Part shown: positions 36,420-53,705 of the stretch, one piece after another
Layout of the letters: each line of letters opens with the position of its first letter
Numbering within the stretch: position 1 is the first letter of the stretch
Assembly: GCA_051294375.1 (NCBI GenBank)
Contig: CM119265.1
Coordinates: 10,619,042 to 10,683,041, forward strand
Direction of reading: 5' to 3'
DNA length: 64,000 nt
Source: Paraspadella gotoi
Taxonomy: Eukaryota; Chaetognatha
Position numbers and translations under genes: made by a program
The notes under the pieces: generated by a model
What the model saw: the letters and a program-made list of their open reading frames with translations, nothing else
Told to the model about the DNA's origin: nothing
Databases searched by the model: none

Positions 36420-36589
36420 GAAAGGGAGAATTAAGTTTGGAAGGTATAGATATTAATATGGAAAGTGAAATTTAAGAATTAAGAAAGAGCTCAAAATGAG
36501 CTGGCCCCCTTTGGTTGAAGCAAATGAAAGGCAAAGTGAATTATAGAGTCGAGATCTGCTGATAAGCAGATCCAACTTAAAAAAATAAT

Positions 36590-37076
36590 AATCAAATAGT
36601 GAAATAGGTTTTTTTGTTTTTCCGTTTAAAATTTCATTTCCACTCAGACGATTCTATTGAAAATTGATTTCCAGCTTAATCACACACTTTTCTACCCACA
36701 TACAAAATTTCAAGTCAATCGCCCCATCCACTCATGAGTAATTGGCTTTCAAATAGTGAAATATTTTTTGGGGTTTTTTTCCATTTAAACTCATTTCCAC
36801 TCGCACGATTCCATCGAAACTTCATATCCAGCTCAATCACACACTTCCCTACCCATCCATTTATCCAATCACGGGTAATTGGAATTTTTTGCTAGGGTGG
36901 GACGGACAGACTGACGGATGGACGGACAGATGGACATTATTTTTTTTGCATAATTTATCAAAATTCAATGTTCTGACCTGATATAAGTGAATGCCCGACA
37001 AAATTGAGGGGGCGGACCGACGGACCGACAAAGTGAATTATAGAATCGGGATCTGCTGATAAGCAAATCCGACTAA
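36590..37076 (+). mobile_element. 5'-truncated pearl-like element
   Basis: Two core repeats (near 36630 and 36788), an ACGG-type tract (36898-36935) and the 3' hairpin (ctgctgataagcaaatcc) ending near gactaa at 37076. The left end with GTTTGAGCAAAC is absent. It abuts the 35.2-kb copy head to tail. Confidence 0.65.
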
Positions 37077-37086
37077 TAATGAAAGA

Positions 37087-38107
37087 GTTTGAGCAAACAA
37101 TGTCGGATCTACCTACGATAATTAAGCGGTAATCACCTAATTAGATTATAAATGACGATAATTCTTTCAATTTGTGATCCTAACTTATCATAACAGATCG
37201 TACCATTCCAAACCAATGGCTGCGCCAATACATGTAAATCGCTTGCAAGGGATTACTATGGTACAATCAAATAATTTGTTTAACTATTATTATTTTTTTA
37301 ACTTATATCATTTTTTCAACTGGCATCATTTTTTTAACTTGCATCATTTTTTCAAATTGCAGCATTTTTTCAAGTAAGTAATCAATTAATTAATTAATTA
37401 ATTAAAATATTTTTGAGTAAGCATAAATAATAAAAATTCAAGTCAACTTGACTTTGGTTTTTTTTATGCAAACTCATTTCCACTCCTCGATTCCATCGAA
37501 ACTTTATATTCTGCTCAATTACACAATTTCCTACCCACACACAAAATTTCATCTCATTCTATCAATCCAATTATGAATAATTCGAGTAATTATTAGTTAA
37601 AATTAATAAAAAGATTCAAGGTAAATGTGACTTATGTATTTTTCTATTTAAACTCATTTCCACTTGCACAATTCCATCAAAACTTTATATCTAGCTTTGT
37701 AACACACTTTCCTACCCACACACAAAATTTCCTCTCAATCAATCCATCAAATTATTATTAATTAGTGTAATAATGGGTTAGAATTAGCAAAAAGATTCAA
37801 GTAAATGTAACTTATGTTTTTTTTCATTTAAACTCATTTCCACTCGCACGTTTCCATCAAAACAATATATCCAGCTCAATCACACTTTCCTAACCACACA
37901 AAAAAATTTATTCCAATCCAACCATCCAATCACGAGTAATTGGAGTTTTTTGTTAAGGGGGGACGGATTGTCGGTCGGACGGACCTACAGACAGTCAGAC
38001 AGACGGACGGAAGGACATCGTTTTTTTTGCATAATAATAATAATATATTATAATTCGATGTTCTGACATGATTTAAGTGAATGACCGAAAAAATTGTTGA
38101 TCCGACT
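37087..38107 (+). mobile_element. pearl-like element with three core repeats
   Basis: Left end GTTTGAGCAAAC...GTCGGATCTACC, then a conserved module (ggctgcgccaatacatgtaaatcgcttgc without its first base at 37218), a few 18-19 base catcattttttcaacttg units, three core repeats (from about 37468, 37650 and 37830) and an ACGG-type tract (37965-38020). The right end has only tgttgatccgactaaa, so the hairpin is lost. Confidence 0.65.
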
Positions 38108-39356
38108 AAAAATAAAAAAAGCTCTCAATTTGACGAACGTAATGTTACCACGCTTCTCTATAAATATCGCCCCACCTTTGGCTTATTAGATCATAATTTT
38201 TTTTTCGCGACTCAGCATTTATTTTATTTTATTTCGTAAACATTTACAGCGTTTACATACTTTTCGTTGTGAACTTTTTTCTTAAAACATCCAGTGACTG
38301 ATATGAATTTGTTTTTTAGTCTATGTACAAAGTACAATGTACATTTTACATGGAATCTTGTTTTTTTGTTTTTTTTTCTTTCAGTTTGGTTATTGGTCCA
38401 GGATTTTGGTGCCATTGTTTTGTGAAGATGACATAAAGGAAAAACCTGTCTTCGTTTCGTTCAGCATTATATTTTTAAAACACTTTGTTGTTGTTGTTGT
38501 TGTAGCCCAACTTGTTTTTTTTTAATACTTCCCGTTTTTCGCATCCGAACATGCAAAACGTGGACAAAACCTCGACAAAACTAGAGAAAAAAATCTAAAC
38601 AAAAAAGAAAACAGAAAAACAAAATCCTTTCTTCCTAAACGCGCGGATCGAGTTTCGTCAGTGATAAAAATGACGGCGTTAACAGCAACAAAAATAACAA
38701 CAAAACAACAACAACAACAACGGACAATAAATCGCGTGGAGCGATGAACGATGACGACGTCACCTCCCTAAAGCCCATGCCATGCCATGCCATGCCATAC
38801 CATGCTCATGGTCTCTGGGCGGCGATGGATTTATATGAAGAGGCAGATAACGGTCGCAGAGGAAACAAAAGGGAAACGACGGAAGATAAAACAGAAGCCG
38901 AAACAAAACAGAAAACAAAGGACATGGAAGAACAATCGACACACGATACCGGAAACGCGATGTGACGTGCGATGAATTAAAGAATTAAACAAATTATCTG
39001 ATTTCGTTTTTTTTATAAATAAACAAACAAATGGTTCGAATTTTAGCACAGAAGAAAAAGAGAAAAAAAAAGAACAAGTGGCCTCATTAGTTTCCATTAA
39101 CGCGATTTTTTTTTTTGAGAAAGGAAAGGGGGGGACATCCGCGTAACAAAGAAACGACGACGACGATGAAAACGACGACGACGACGACGACGCAATAATT
39201 CACGACAAAACAGACGTGACCTGATTTATTAAAAGAAAACATTTCACGTACGAATCGCAGGTGGCGTAATTTTACAACTCGAATCTTTTCGATCGAGTGG
39301 CTTCGCTTTCATTTTGATAAACAATGGATCCTCTGGAAATGCACTTTTGTCGTGGC

Positions 39357-39387
39357 GCTCTCTCTCTCTCTCTGTTTTCTCACTCTC

Positions 39388-39456
<69 letters not shown>

Positions 39457-39507
39457 AGTCTCTCGTCTCTCGTCTCTCGTCTCTCGTCTCTCGTCTCTCG
39501 TCTTTCT
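39357..39507. repeat. (CT)n plus (TCTCG TC)n compound microsatellite
   Basis: About 100 bases of CT repeat pass into seven perfect 7-base TCTCGTC units. Confidence 0.9.
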
Positions 39508-40928
39508 CTTTTTCTCACAAGTTTTTTTTTTCCAATTCGTACAACTTGAGTTACCCTCATTTTTCTTTAAACGAAAACATACTTTTTTTTAATTACCAAT
39601 TTTTTAATCGGTTTTTTTTTTTTATATTTTATTCTCCACCTGCTTTATTGAATCTTTTTTGAACGGTTAAACTTTTTTCGTTAAACATAACATAACATAA
39701 CATAACGTACAATAAAATTCGATTTTCCGGCATTAGAAATAAATAAATTAAAACATCAATTTTGAGCGCTAATTAAAACCCAGGCTCTAATTAAAAATTT
39801 AGTAATAAGAAAAAAATACCGGGTGGCTAATGAGCGTCGCTTGGCATTGTTAGCGTGAAATTAACGTTCGGCGACGACGACGACATGGATGACAAAAAAA
39901 GTCAATAAAGAATTTTCATGACGCGTCCTTCATTATTTAATCCATCTTTCCTTATTTATCGGTTTTCTTCGAAGGATTAAGTTCTTTTGTTCTCTTTCGA
40001 AGGGCGCCGGTTCAAATCTTGTCGCAAACGCTTTTTTCCTCCCAGGATCTATTTTTAGTCCACTGGGAACGCTTGGTCGGAGAAACTTGGTAGGAGAAGC
40101 TTGGCAGTGGCTTGGCTGTTGATATATACGCTAGGTTGGAAAAAGACGACCTTGTATCGCGGTAGGAAAGGACGGCCTTCAACAAATGGCGGCGAGAGAA
40201 GAAGGGAAGTGGTCGGAGAATGATTTTGATAACTGGAGCGAGCTTAATGAACACCGGAGCGACGTTGGATCGGATGTCTTTGAAAACTGACTCCAATGGT
40301 TTCCAGCTGGAGCAATTTCCTTCTCCGTCCGATTTGGGTTCAAACGACGAAACGAGAGAAGAAAACAAACGACGTCAACGACAAAAAAAAAAAAAAAAAA
40401 ACCCTCGACCTTTTGATGGCGCCCTGAAGAGGGCGACGTTTGTTGTCTCTGAACAAAAGAACAGTTTAATACGAAAAGAAGCCGAAGAAGACGTAATGCG
40501 ATTAAAAGCGATCCGGGGGAGGGAGGAGGTCATTCCTTATTGGATGGCAATAAAACTTATGGCCAACAAAAAAAAATGGGAAGGGAAGAAAAGAAAGATA
40601 AAAAGAAAAGAGAGAATGCAAGATGGCGACAGTTCTCTCTCTCTCTCTCTTTTGCTCTCTCTCTCTCAACGCGTTTTCGGTTTTTCACTTTCTGTTTTTA
40701 AAGATCTCCTTTCGAATTCTCGTCAAAAGATTTTCTCAGCTCTTGAGTTGCGAATCTTGGGGGAGAAGGGAGGCGGGACGAGGGTTGGATCGCTCTCTCT
40801 TCTCTCTCTCTCTCTCTCTTCTCTCTCTACTCTCTCTCTGCTCTCTCTCTCTCCTCTCTTCTCTCTCGCGGTCCTTTGACTTTTGCAGAGCTAACGACCA
40901 TAGAAAAAAATACCCATGAAAGAAACGA

Positions 40929-40930
<2 letters not shown>

Positions 40931-40999
<69 letters not shown>

Positions 41000-41000
41000 C
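40931..41000. repeat. (CT)n microsatellite
   Basis: More than 25 uninterrupted CT units, then short variants. Confidence 0.95.
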
Positions 41001-41827
41001 TCTCCCACTCTTTTCTTCGGTCCGATGGTTACAAAATCCTATTTACACGGCCGCTTTTCTCTCGGCAACTCCAGACTCCTATAATCTCAACTGTCGCTTT
41101 TTTGCGCTCCCACGCTTTCGAGGCGTTTCTGCTCCACGCCCCCAAACTGCCTCCACGTTGACGAAACGAAAACAAATCATCTGTAGCTTGGGTAAATGTC
41201 TGTCCGTCCGTCTATTACAGATGACGCCTGGAGAACAGTCCGTCTCATTTCCCAAAGGCGTAGTTAGCAATCTTGGAAGCTCAAGAAATCGAAATTTATG
41301 GCGAACCGAATTTCCTCAGAACTACAACCAAAATGCCGTCAAGTTTGCTGAATGTTTAGTATCTGATACTGTCAGGACATTCAACGTTCGGTATCCAAAT
41401 TTTGCTTTCGTCTTCATCGTTTGTCTGGAATCGCCTTACAATATCAGAACGCCTATCTCTTTTCGTTTACGTCAACGGTTCATGTAATAACAAAAGTGGC
41501 TTCTTCTTCTTTTGAGCGTTCGATATCTTTCGACGGATTCCTTCTTTCCATGTAATTTACAATGTTCAATGTATCTGAGATTTAAATAATAAACATTCGC
41601 TAACCGATTACTTCGAAGACGCGAAAGCTCGGAACGAAGGTCACCGGAATATCGCGGAAGTTGGAAACGGTCCATTGATTTACTGGTTATATATTCTTTA
41701 TTTATCTTTATTGATTATAATTTAATGTAAATGAAGTATGTTTATTCAAATCAAGAAAATGAGATCGATATATACAAGAATTCATAATAATCACAATCAT
41801 TATAGTAAATATTATAGGAAAAATATG

Positions 41828-42180
41828 AAATAGGTAAAACCAATATAAAAGTTATCCATTCATTTAATAAATAATATATAAGCTATAAGCCTCCATCACT
41901 CTTACAAGATAATGACATAGCAGGTCCCTGCAAGCTTTCATTCAAGACTCTCTCACAGTCTCCTTTATTCACTCCCAGAGTACCTGGCTTCCCTATCAAT
42001 GAAGTAGTATAATATTTCAATTGTATGAAAAGACCACTCCCTTAAGTATTAGATGGGGGAATACTATATTGTACTCCGCCCAGCATCAAAATACAAGGAG
42101 CTGAATTTTATGAAATTGGTACAACGAATATAAAAGTTATCCATTCATTTAATAAATAAGTTATCTTGCCCCTGACTTTG
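41828..42180 (+). mobile_element. ~300-bp dispersed family copy with repeated head
   Basis: A complete unit whose head motif (gaaat.ggta.aaccaatata) starts at 41828 and recurs at 42111, 283 bases later. The second head continues into ataagttatcttgcccctgact. This copy marks the left edge of the segment duplicated at 53706. Confidence 0.7.
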
Positions 42181-42919
42181 TACAAGAGAACTCAATAAAT
42201 TTCATGAACAAAATTTTATTAAAAATGTATTTTCTTTTATAGAAGATGGTAAATAAGATAAAAAGATAAATAGATAGACCAACCGACCGACCGAAAAGTG
42301 ACTTAAAAAGATTTGCTCTGCGAGTGCTCGCGAAAACGTCGTGAAAGGTCTCCACGACAATCTACTCGTTGGGCTTCGTCTCTTCTCTCCTTTTTCCTTC
42401 TTTACGCTTGATTTCTTGTTCTCTGGATTTACATTTGTTCAACGTCTTTTTTATCTTTTTCAGATACGTTTTTAAATCCTTTTTTCTTATCTCTTTATTT
42501 TGTACTTTCCAACTTTTTCGAACTGGTGGTCAATTGTCAATCTCTGGTTCAGTTGTTCATTTCATCCATAGCGAACGAATTTGACGTTTCCTTCCTAAAA
42601 TTTGAATTGTCACCTATATTTGTCTGCAGGTGTTTTGACTAAATTTGATAATAAGGAGTAACCAGTGGCTGCGCCAATTCATGTAAATCGCTTTCAAGGG
42701 CTTAAACTGAACTGTTACTGCGGCATTAATAATATTTTTTTAACTTGTATATTTTTTAAAATGCTGTTAATAAGAAAAGAAAAAACCTCCTAGTAGGAAA
42801 GGGGAGATGACGGGAAAAAAATGACGGACGAAAAAAAATGACCAAAATTCAAGGGCAAAGTAAAGAAGCTGAAGCGATTTACAATTTTCAGATGTTAAAT
42901 GAATTTCTCAGTTACATAT

Positions 42920-43467
42920 TAGGGCATTTAAAAATAACAAAATATAACAAAATAGGTACATAGCTATTTTAGTGTAGTTTCATCTTCTTTGTCGATTTTT
43001 GCAGCATATAAGGTATAATTCAAATGCAACAAACGTTGTAGAGTATAAGAAACTCAAATTATTTTGGAATAAAAATTATATTTTCTTATATAAACTTTTT
43101 GCAAGAATACAAATCCAGGAAAAAAATTTTGAAATTATTATTATTATTAACCTAATTTTTACTAATAATTATTAATAAATATAGTTAAATAACCTTTTAT
43201 AAAATAAAAAAATTAAAAATAAACTTACCAAAATATTTATATAAATCTTTATTTTTATATTTCAAAAGCTCATGTAAATTTTATAAAATTTTAATAATTT
43301 GATTTATCATAACTTATAATTGTTTTTCTTTTTTTAGGACAATTTTATATACAAGATAAAATCATACCAAAAATGGTCATCACCATCGAATTCTACAGAC
43401 TTGTTTACACTAAAATAGCTATGTACCTTATTCGATTTGTTATATTTTGTTATTTTTAAACGCCCTA
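42920..43467. mobile_element. 548-bp hAT-type MITE with 8-bp target site duplication
   Basis: Terminal inverted repeats of about 60 bases begin TAGGGC(A/G)TTTAAAAATAAC and end with the complement ...CGCCCTA. The flanks carry a perfect 8-bp direct repeat TTACATAT (42912-42919 and 43468-43475). An 8-bp duplication and TAGGG-type termini are typical of the hAT superfamily. The interior is A+T rich with no ORF, so it is non-autonomous. A damaged version lies in copy B near 54.84-55.45 kb. Confidence 0.8.
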
Positions 43468-43954
43468 TTACATATGCTAGACCTACACAAAGTACATATT
43501 ATATATATACTAAATAGCACTTGAATGACTCTATTGACTCTTTCTTCACGAATTTTTTTCTTAAATTCAGAAAAAAAAAGATGGCGTAAATTTTGTTATA
43601 CCTTTGAATAAGCAAATTTAGTGCATTAAGTCTCAATTCATGTTTTATTATTTGAATCCTTTTACTTCAAATTTTCTGCTCAACGCTTTGGTAAGAATTA
43701 TTGGGTTATTTCTTTCGTTATTAAATTCCCTAAATTCGAAAAAAAGAACACTAATTTCTTAATTTAAACTAAAAGGATTTTCGACAAAAGAAAATATTTG
43801 TAAGACAGGTAGTATGTTAAAATTTAAATAAATAAATACTAAAGAATAAACTATTTATCTTGTAGTAAAAAGTGCAAGAAATGATTTCACAATGATGCTA
43901 ACTTTTTTTAATAATACAAATCAGAGTATTTTTAGCGTAATTTTAATAAAATAA

Positions 43955-44542
43955 GTTTGAGCAAACAATGTCGGATCTGCCCACGATCATTATCGGTAAT
44001 TAATTAATTAATAATTAAATAATTAAAGTTAATTAATTAATAAATTAGGCAATTAATTAATTAATTTGATCCGAAATGTTTGTTTTTAGTTCTTTTCGTT
44101 ACTAACCACGACAAAAGCAATGACAACGATGAGAATAATGCCGATAACAATTGACTTGATTGATTGACTGATTAATTAATTATTGATTAATTAATTGACA
44201 TTAATTAATACATCTTGCATTTATATTTAATATAAAAAGAAAAAGAAGGATAATCAATTAGTTAAACCTTTTTTTATTGTTTTTTTCATTTAAACACATT
44301 TCTACTCAAACGATTACATCGAAACTTTTCTACCCACATACAAAATTTCAGGTCAATCACCCTCATCCACTCACGAGCAATTGGAGTCCAAATAGTGAAA
44401 TATATTTTTTGGTTTTTTCCATTTAAACTCATTTACACTCAGACGATTCCATCAAAACTTCATATCCAGCTCAATCACACCCTTCCCTACACACACACAA
44501 AATTTTAGAGTCGGGATCTGCTGATTTAAGCAGATCCGACTA
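43955..44542 (+). mobile_element. compact pearl-like element (588 bp)
   Basis: The left end is GTTTGAGCAAAC with GTCGGATCTGC inside, followed by a TTAATTAA-rich interior and two core repeats (near 44285 and 44425). The end is GGATCTGCTGATTTAAGCAGATCC and then GACTAAA. No ACGG tract. The best example of the two matched ends, and probably close to the minimal element. Confidence 0.7.
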
Positions 44543-44714
44543 AAAATCTAATTATTTAAGTGCTTAACCATTTAGAATTTCATCGCATCTATGACTATGA
44601 TTCATGTTGAATTGATTCCCTTTTGTTTGGAGTAAAGCATCGGTCCTTTTGTTTCGCGACGATTGACGTCTGCGCCGCGACGCGTCTCTCGTCGCGTCGT
44701 CGCGTCGCCTCGGC

Positions 44715-44718
<4 letters not shown>

Positions 44719-44765
<47 letters not shown>
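44719..44765. repeat. (CT)n microsatellite
   Basis: About 23 uninterrupted CT units next to a CpG-rich segment (44655-44715). Confidence 0.95.
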
Positions 44766-44768
<3 letters not shown>

Positions 44769-45769
44769 ACGAGGATATCTGTGTTTTCACTCGCAAAGCA
44801 AAATGAATCTACTCTTCTTTCTCCTATTTTTTTCCACGAAATCATTTTTTGATCTTCGTTAAAATCCAAATCGGGGAAAATTAATGGTGCTTTGGTATTT
44901 TAGTTGTTGTTGTTGTCGTTGTTGTGAACCAAAATATTTAAAAAAAAAACTTTTGATCAAACGTCACTTGAATTCGGCTGCTGCTGCTGCTTCAACCGCT
45001 ACTGCTGGTGCTGCGCGCACTGGATTTAATTTCGACTCATCACTTTCACGTTTTTGCCATCGAAATTAAAAAAAAAGGAAAAAAAAAACTATTTGACGCG
45101 GGACCCGATCGCCATTTTTAATATTTTCGAGCGAATTTCATTTTTTCATTTTTCTCCCACGAGATTCCATGTTAAATTTTTTTTTAATGCTGCGCTGTCA
45201 TTCCCAGACTTTTTTTTTGCAAAGAGAGACAGAAAAATGGAACGAACTATGATAATAACTTTCGCGCGGAATAATTTCTCTCCATATATCATTTATCTCG
45301 AAAGTTTGAAACAAAAAAAGGAACTTTTTCCACTTTCTCCCTATTTCTTTCTTTATTCTGGAATTTTTTTCGTCTGCTATAAATACATTACAATTTTAAT
45401 TTTGACACTTTCAAGTTTTTTAAAAGATAAACAAAAATAACGATGATTTAAACGAATTATAAATTTAAAAATACTTGTGTTGTAAGTGAAATTTTTAACC
45501 GTCTCTCTTCCATTGTGTTATTATCTTTTCACGTCATTCAAAAATTGATTTCATTCATTAACTTGACAGAATTGCGAATATACGCTTCTACCATGTGACC
45601 GGCCAACCTAAGGAAACAAGTCATTAAGAAGCCTCGCCAATTAAACAAAGAACATCGTTGGTCTTTTTGCAAAAAAATTCCATCTCCCTTAAAAACGAAT
45701 AAATATACGACGTAAAAATGACTTTTAGTGATAACAACTAACTTTCTCCTCGACGCGACGTCGGCAGCA

Positions 45770-45775
45770 TATATA
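45770..45775 (+). promoter_or_regulatory. Nca: possible TATA box of neurocalcin
   Basis: TATATA within gcagcatatatactttt, about 330 bases upstream of the start codon, preceded by CpG-rich cgacgcgacgtcggc. The intervening sequence would be a CpG-containing 5' UTR. Support is positional only, and a 5' intron is not excluded. Confidence 0.3.
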
Positions 45776-46102
45776 CTTTTTCTCTTGTATAATTTTTTTA
45801 ACGTCATTACAACCGCGTCTCTCTCTCTTCCGCGCCGGAGCTCGACGTCCCGTCACGTTTTCCCCTGTCCCCTCCTCCTCTCCGTCGCGACGTCGGCTTC
45901 GCTCGCCATCTGTCGGCCGTCGGCGAAAAACCCACGCCAACGCCTCGATTCCGTCGCGCGTCAAGTGGAAAAAAACAAAACAACAACCGACGAAAACAAA
46001 AAATCCGCAAAAAAGACGGGAACAATCTGCCTTCGATAGAGACAGAAAAAAAAAAAAATCTAGACGGAATAAGTAATAAAAACCAATAAAAAACCAACAA
46101 AA

Positions 46103-51969
<5,867 letters not shown>

Positions 51970-52240
51970 GTGAAACGACGACGACGACGACGCAGACGGT
52001 TTTTATCTTATCACATTCGATTTTCTTTTTTCCACCCCCCCACCGCCTTCCCATGTTTTTTTTCCTCCTTTTTTTTTTCAACGCTAGCCCAGGCTGTCGT
52101 CTGCTTTTCATTTTCTCCCCTTTTTAAACCGCAAATGCAACCTCCATCTGTCAAGCGTCGTTGTCAATCCATTCTCCTTTTCGCTCCTTTTTCTTTTTTT
52201 TTTCTTTAATCCGATCTTTATTCTCTCCTTTTTCATGCTC

Positions 52241-53680
52241 AGAGACAACAGGCCGTCTTTTATTCAGCGCTCTCGTTTTCACTCTTCGTCTGCTCTTCTC
52301 AATAGTTTATAACTCTCTTCTTATTCGTTACAAGTTTAAACCTACACAAAAAACAAACCCCCCGTGTTTTTTATCGAACTGAGGCATTGACGCGGCTTCC
52401 CTCGTCGAATCTTTTCTTTTCCTTGCTTTTAATAATCTTTTTTTTTTACCTTTTGTTTACTTTCGCACGAGGTCGTTTTAAAAAACAAACGGTACCTCGA
52501 CTAGATTCTTGACGGCCGTTACTACTGAGTTGTTCTTTCTGCGAATCTATTTTTTTTCTCCTTCCTCTTCTTAGCGATTTCCTCTAAGCTCTTTCAATAA
52601 CCCCGAGCCCTCAGTTCCTCCCTCTCTTATTTTTTTTTCTCACTTTGTCCTCGCGGACGCATTTAACTATTTTCTGGAGATTTTATGTGATTGAGACCCA
52701 CGAGCTCCCGTGCGTAATCGGTGAGGGAAGTGGGAAAGTTACTGGGATGGGAGGATTTTGTGGTCTCTTAGTTTGTTTGGGACCCTTGAAGTGAATGAAC
52801 TGGAATGGAAAAAAAAAATTGTCGCGGTTGGAAAGGTCGGGTTATTTTTATCAAATTTTTTTTTGCTAATAAATAAGTTTTAATAAATAATATGATCTCT
52901 CTAGATTAAATTAAAAAAAGTATTTTTCGATAGTATAAAATTATTCAATGCAGTACAAATACTTCCAAAGATTTTTTGGACTTATTTTTATACATTCGCG
53001 CAGACCGGGGATTTTTATACGATCGGTTATTTTTTTTTGTTTGCTTTTTATGAATCGATGTATAAAAATCTCATCTACTGCCAAAAATAAAAAGGACACT
53101 GGTAAGGGTAGAAAAACTGATTATAACAAATCCCTAAACACACCTAACCTAACCACTCCCTCAATCCCAAACCAACCATATTGCTAATACTCGTTAAAAA
53201 ATATAATTTAAAAATATTGTTTTTTTTCCTTGTTTGTTTAAGTTTTATGAAGAAACAATTTCGGAACATGTTCGGCTTCAATGTAAGACCTTCATCAGCG
53301 TAAAAACGAATTGATTTTGTAAAACAAATATTTTTACAAATTTTGAAGTTTGAAGAAAGAAGAGAAGTAAGAGAAAGAGCTATAAATATTTGTTTTACAA
53401 TCTGTTTTTGCTCTGATAAAAGCTTACATTGAAGCTAAAACATTGTCTGAAATTATGTTTCTTCATAAAACTCGTACGTAAACATTTCATTTTCTACCTC
53501 AAACATAAATAGCAATTAAAATAATTTTAAAAAACAAATTATTATTTTATTATAAAATTTAATATTACTGAACAAAAAAAAACGTATATTTTTTACACAA
53601 CTGAGACTCGACGCTAGAAGGAAAACAAAATTAAATGAATTACAAGCACCGACCGGTGGTAATCTAAGAGATGGGTTGCG
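52241..53680. other. intron 3 continuation of neurocalcin, no exon recognised
   Basis: T-rich sequence followed by A+T-rich DNA, with an inverted repeat carrying hammerhead-like motifs at 53241-53472. It ends at the 25-N gap. The last neurocalcin exon was looked for (QMD...DG...FIEGAKSD pattern) and not seen. Confidence 0.6.
53241..53472. mobile_element. inverted pair of hammerhead-like repeat ends
   Basis: Arms 53241-53298 and 53413-53472 are imperfect reverse complements of about 58 bases. Each carries the CTGAT(G/A)A - stem - GAA(C)/AAAA arrangement seen at 21.26 and 36.0 kb, degraded at the GAAA box. The 115-base centre has ttttgtaaaacaaatatttttac and its partner. Confidence 0.5.
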
Positions 53681-53705
53681 NNNNNNNNNNNNNNNNNNNN
53701 NNNNN
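53681..53705. other. assembly gap (25 N) joining the two copies
   Basis: Copy B starts at the first base after the gap, in the middle of the ~300-bp family unit (taaaagttatcc). The joint is therefore an assembler scaffold join, not a sequenced junction. Confidence 0.95.

Larger units (their letters stand above)
35213..36577 (+). mobile_element. pearl-like (HINE-type) element with a nested hammerhead-like repeat
   Basis: It starts GTTTGAGCAAAC and contains GTCGGATCTGC just inside. Two core repeats about 155 bases apart follow (from about 35579 and 35734), then an ACGG-type tract (35868-35900). The end is GATCTGCTGATAAGCAGATC, a hairpin whose right arm is the inverse of the left subterminal motif. 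A second element interrupts it (about 35930-36480). Organisation of core repeats plus ACGG tract is that described for pearl elements of bivalves, which belong to the non-autonomous Helentron relatives. It encodes nothing. Confidence 0.65.
38110..41820. other. spacer rich in simple repeats, no gene supported
   Basis: Contains CAA units (38695-38722), CATGC units (38777-38802), GAC units (39155-39192), CT tracts (39357-39510 including a perfect TCTCGTC run, 40632-40670, 40793-40870) and many homopolymers. ORFs at 40012-40368 (-) and 40220-40879 (+) overlap antiparallel and show no domain. They may be untranslated or random. Confidence 0.6.

Noticed and set aside
40000-40030. B-box-like ggttcaaatc suggesting a tRNA
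   Set aside because: No A box or cloverleaf-forming sequence at the right distance.
40220-40879. 219-codon ORF (MILITGASL...)
   Set aside because: No recognisable domain, ends in CT repeat, and an antiparallel ORF of similar quality overlaps it; no supporting exon.
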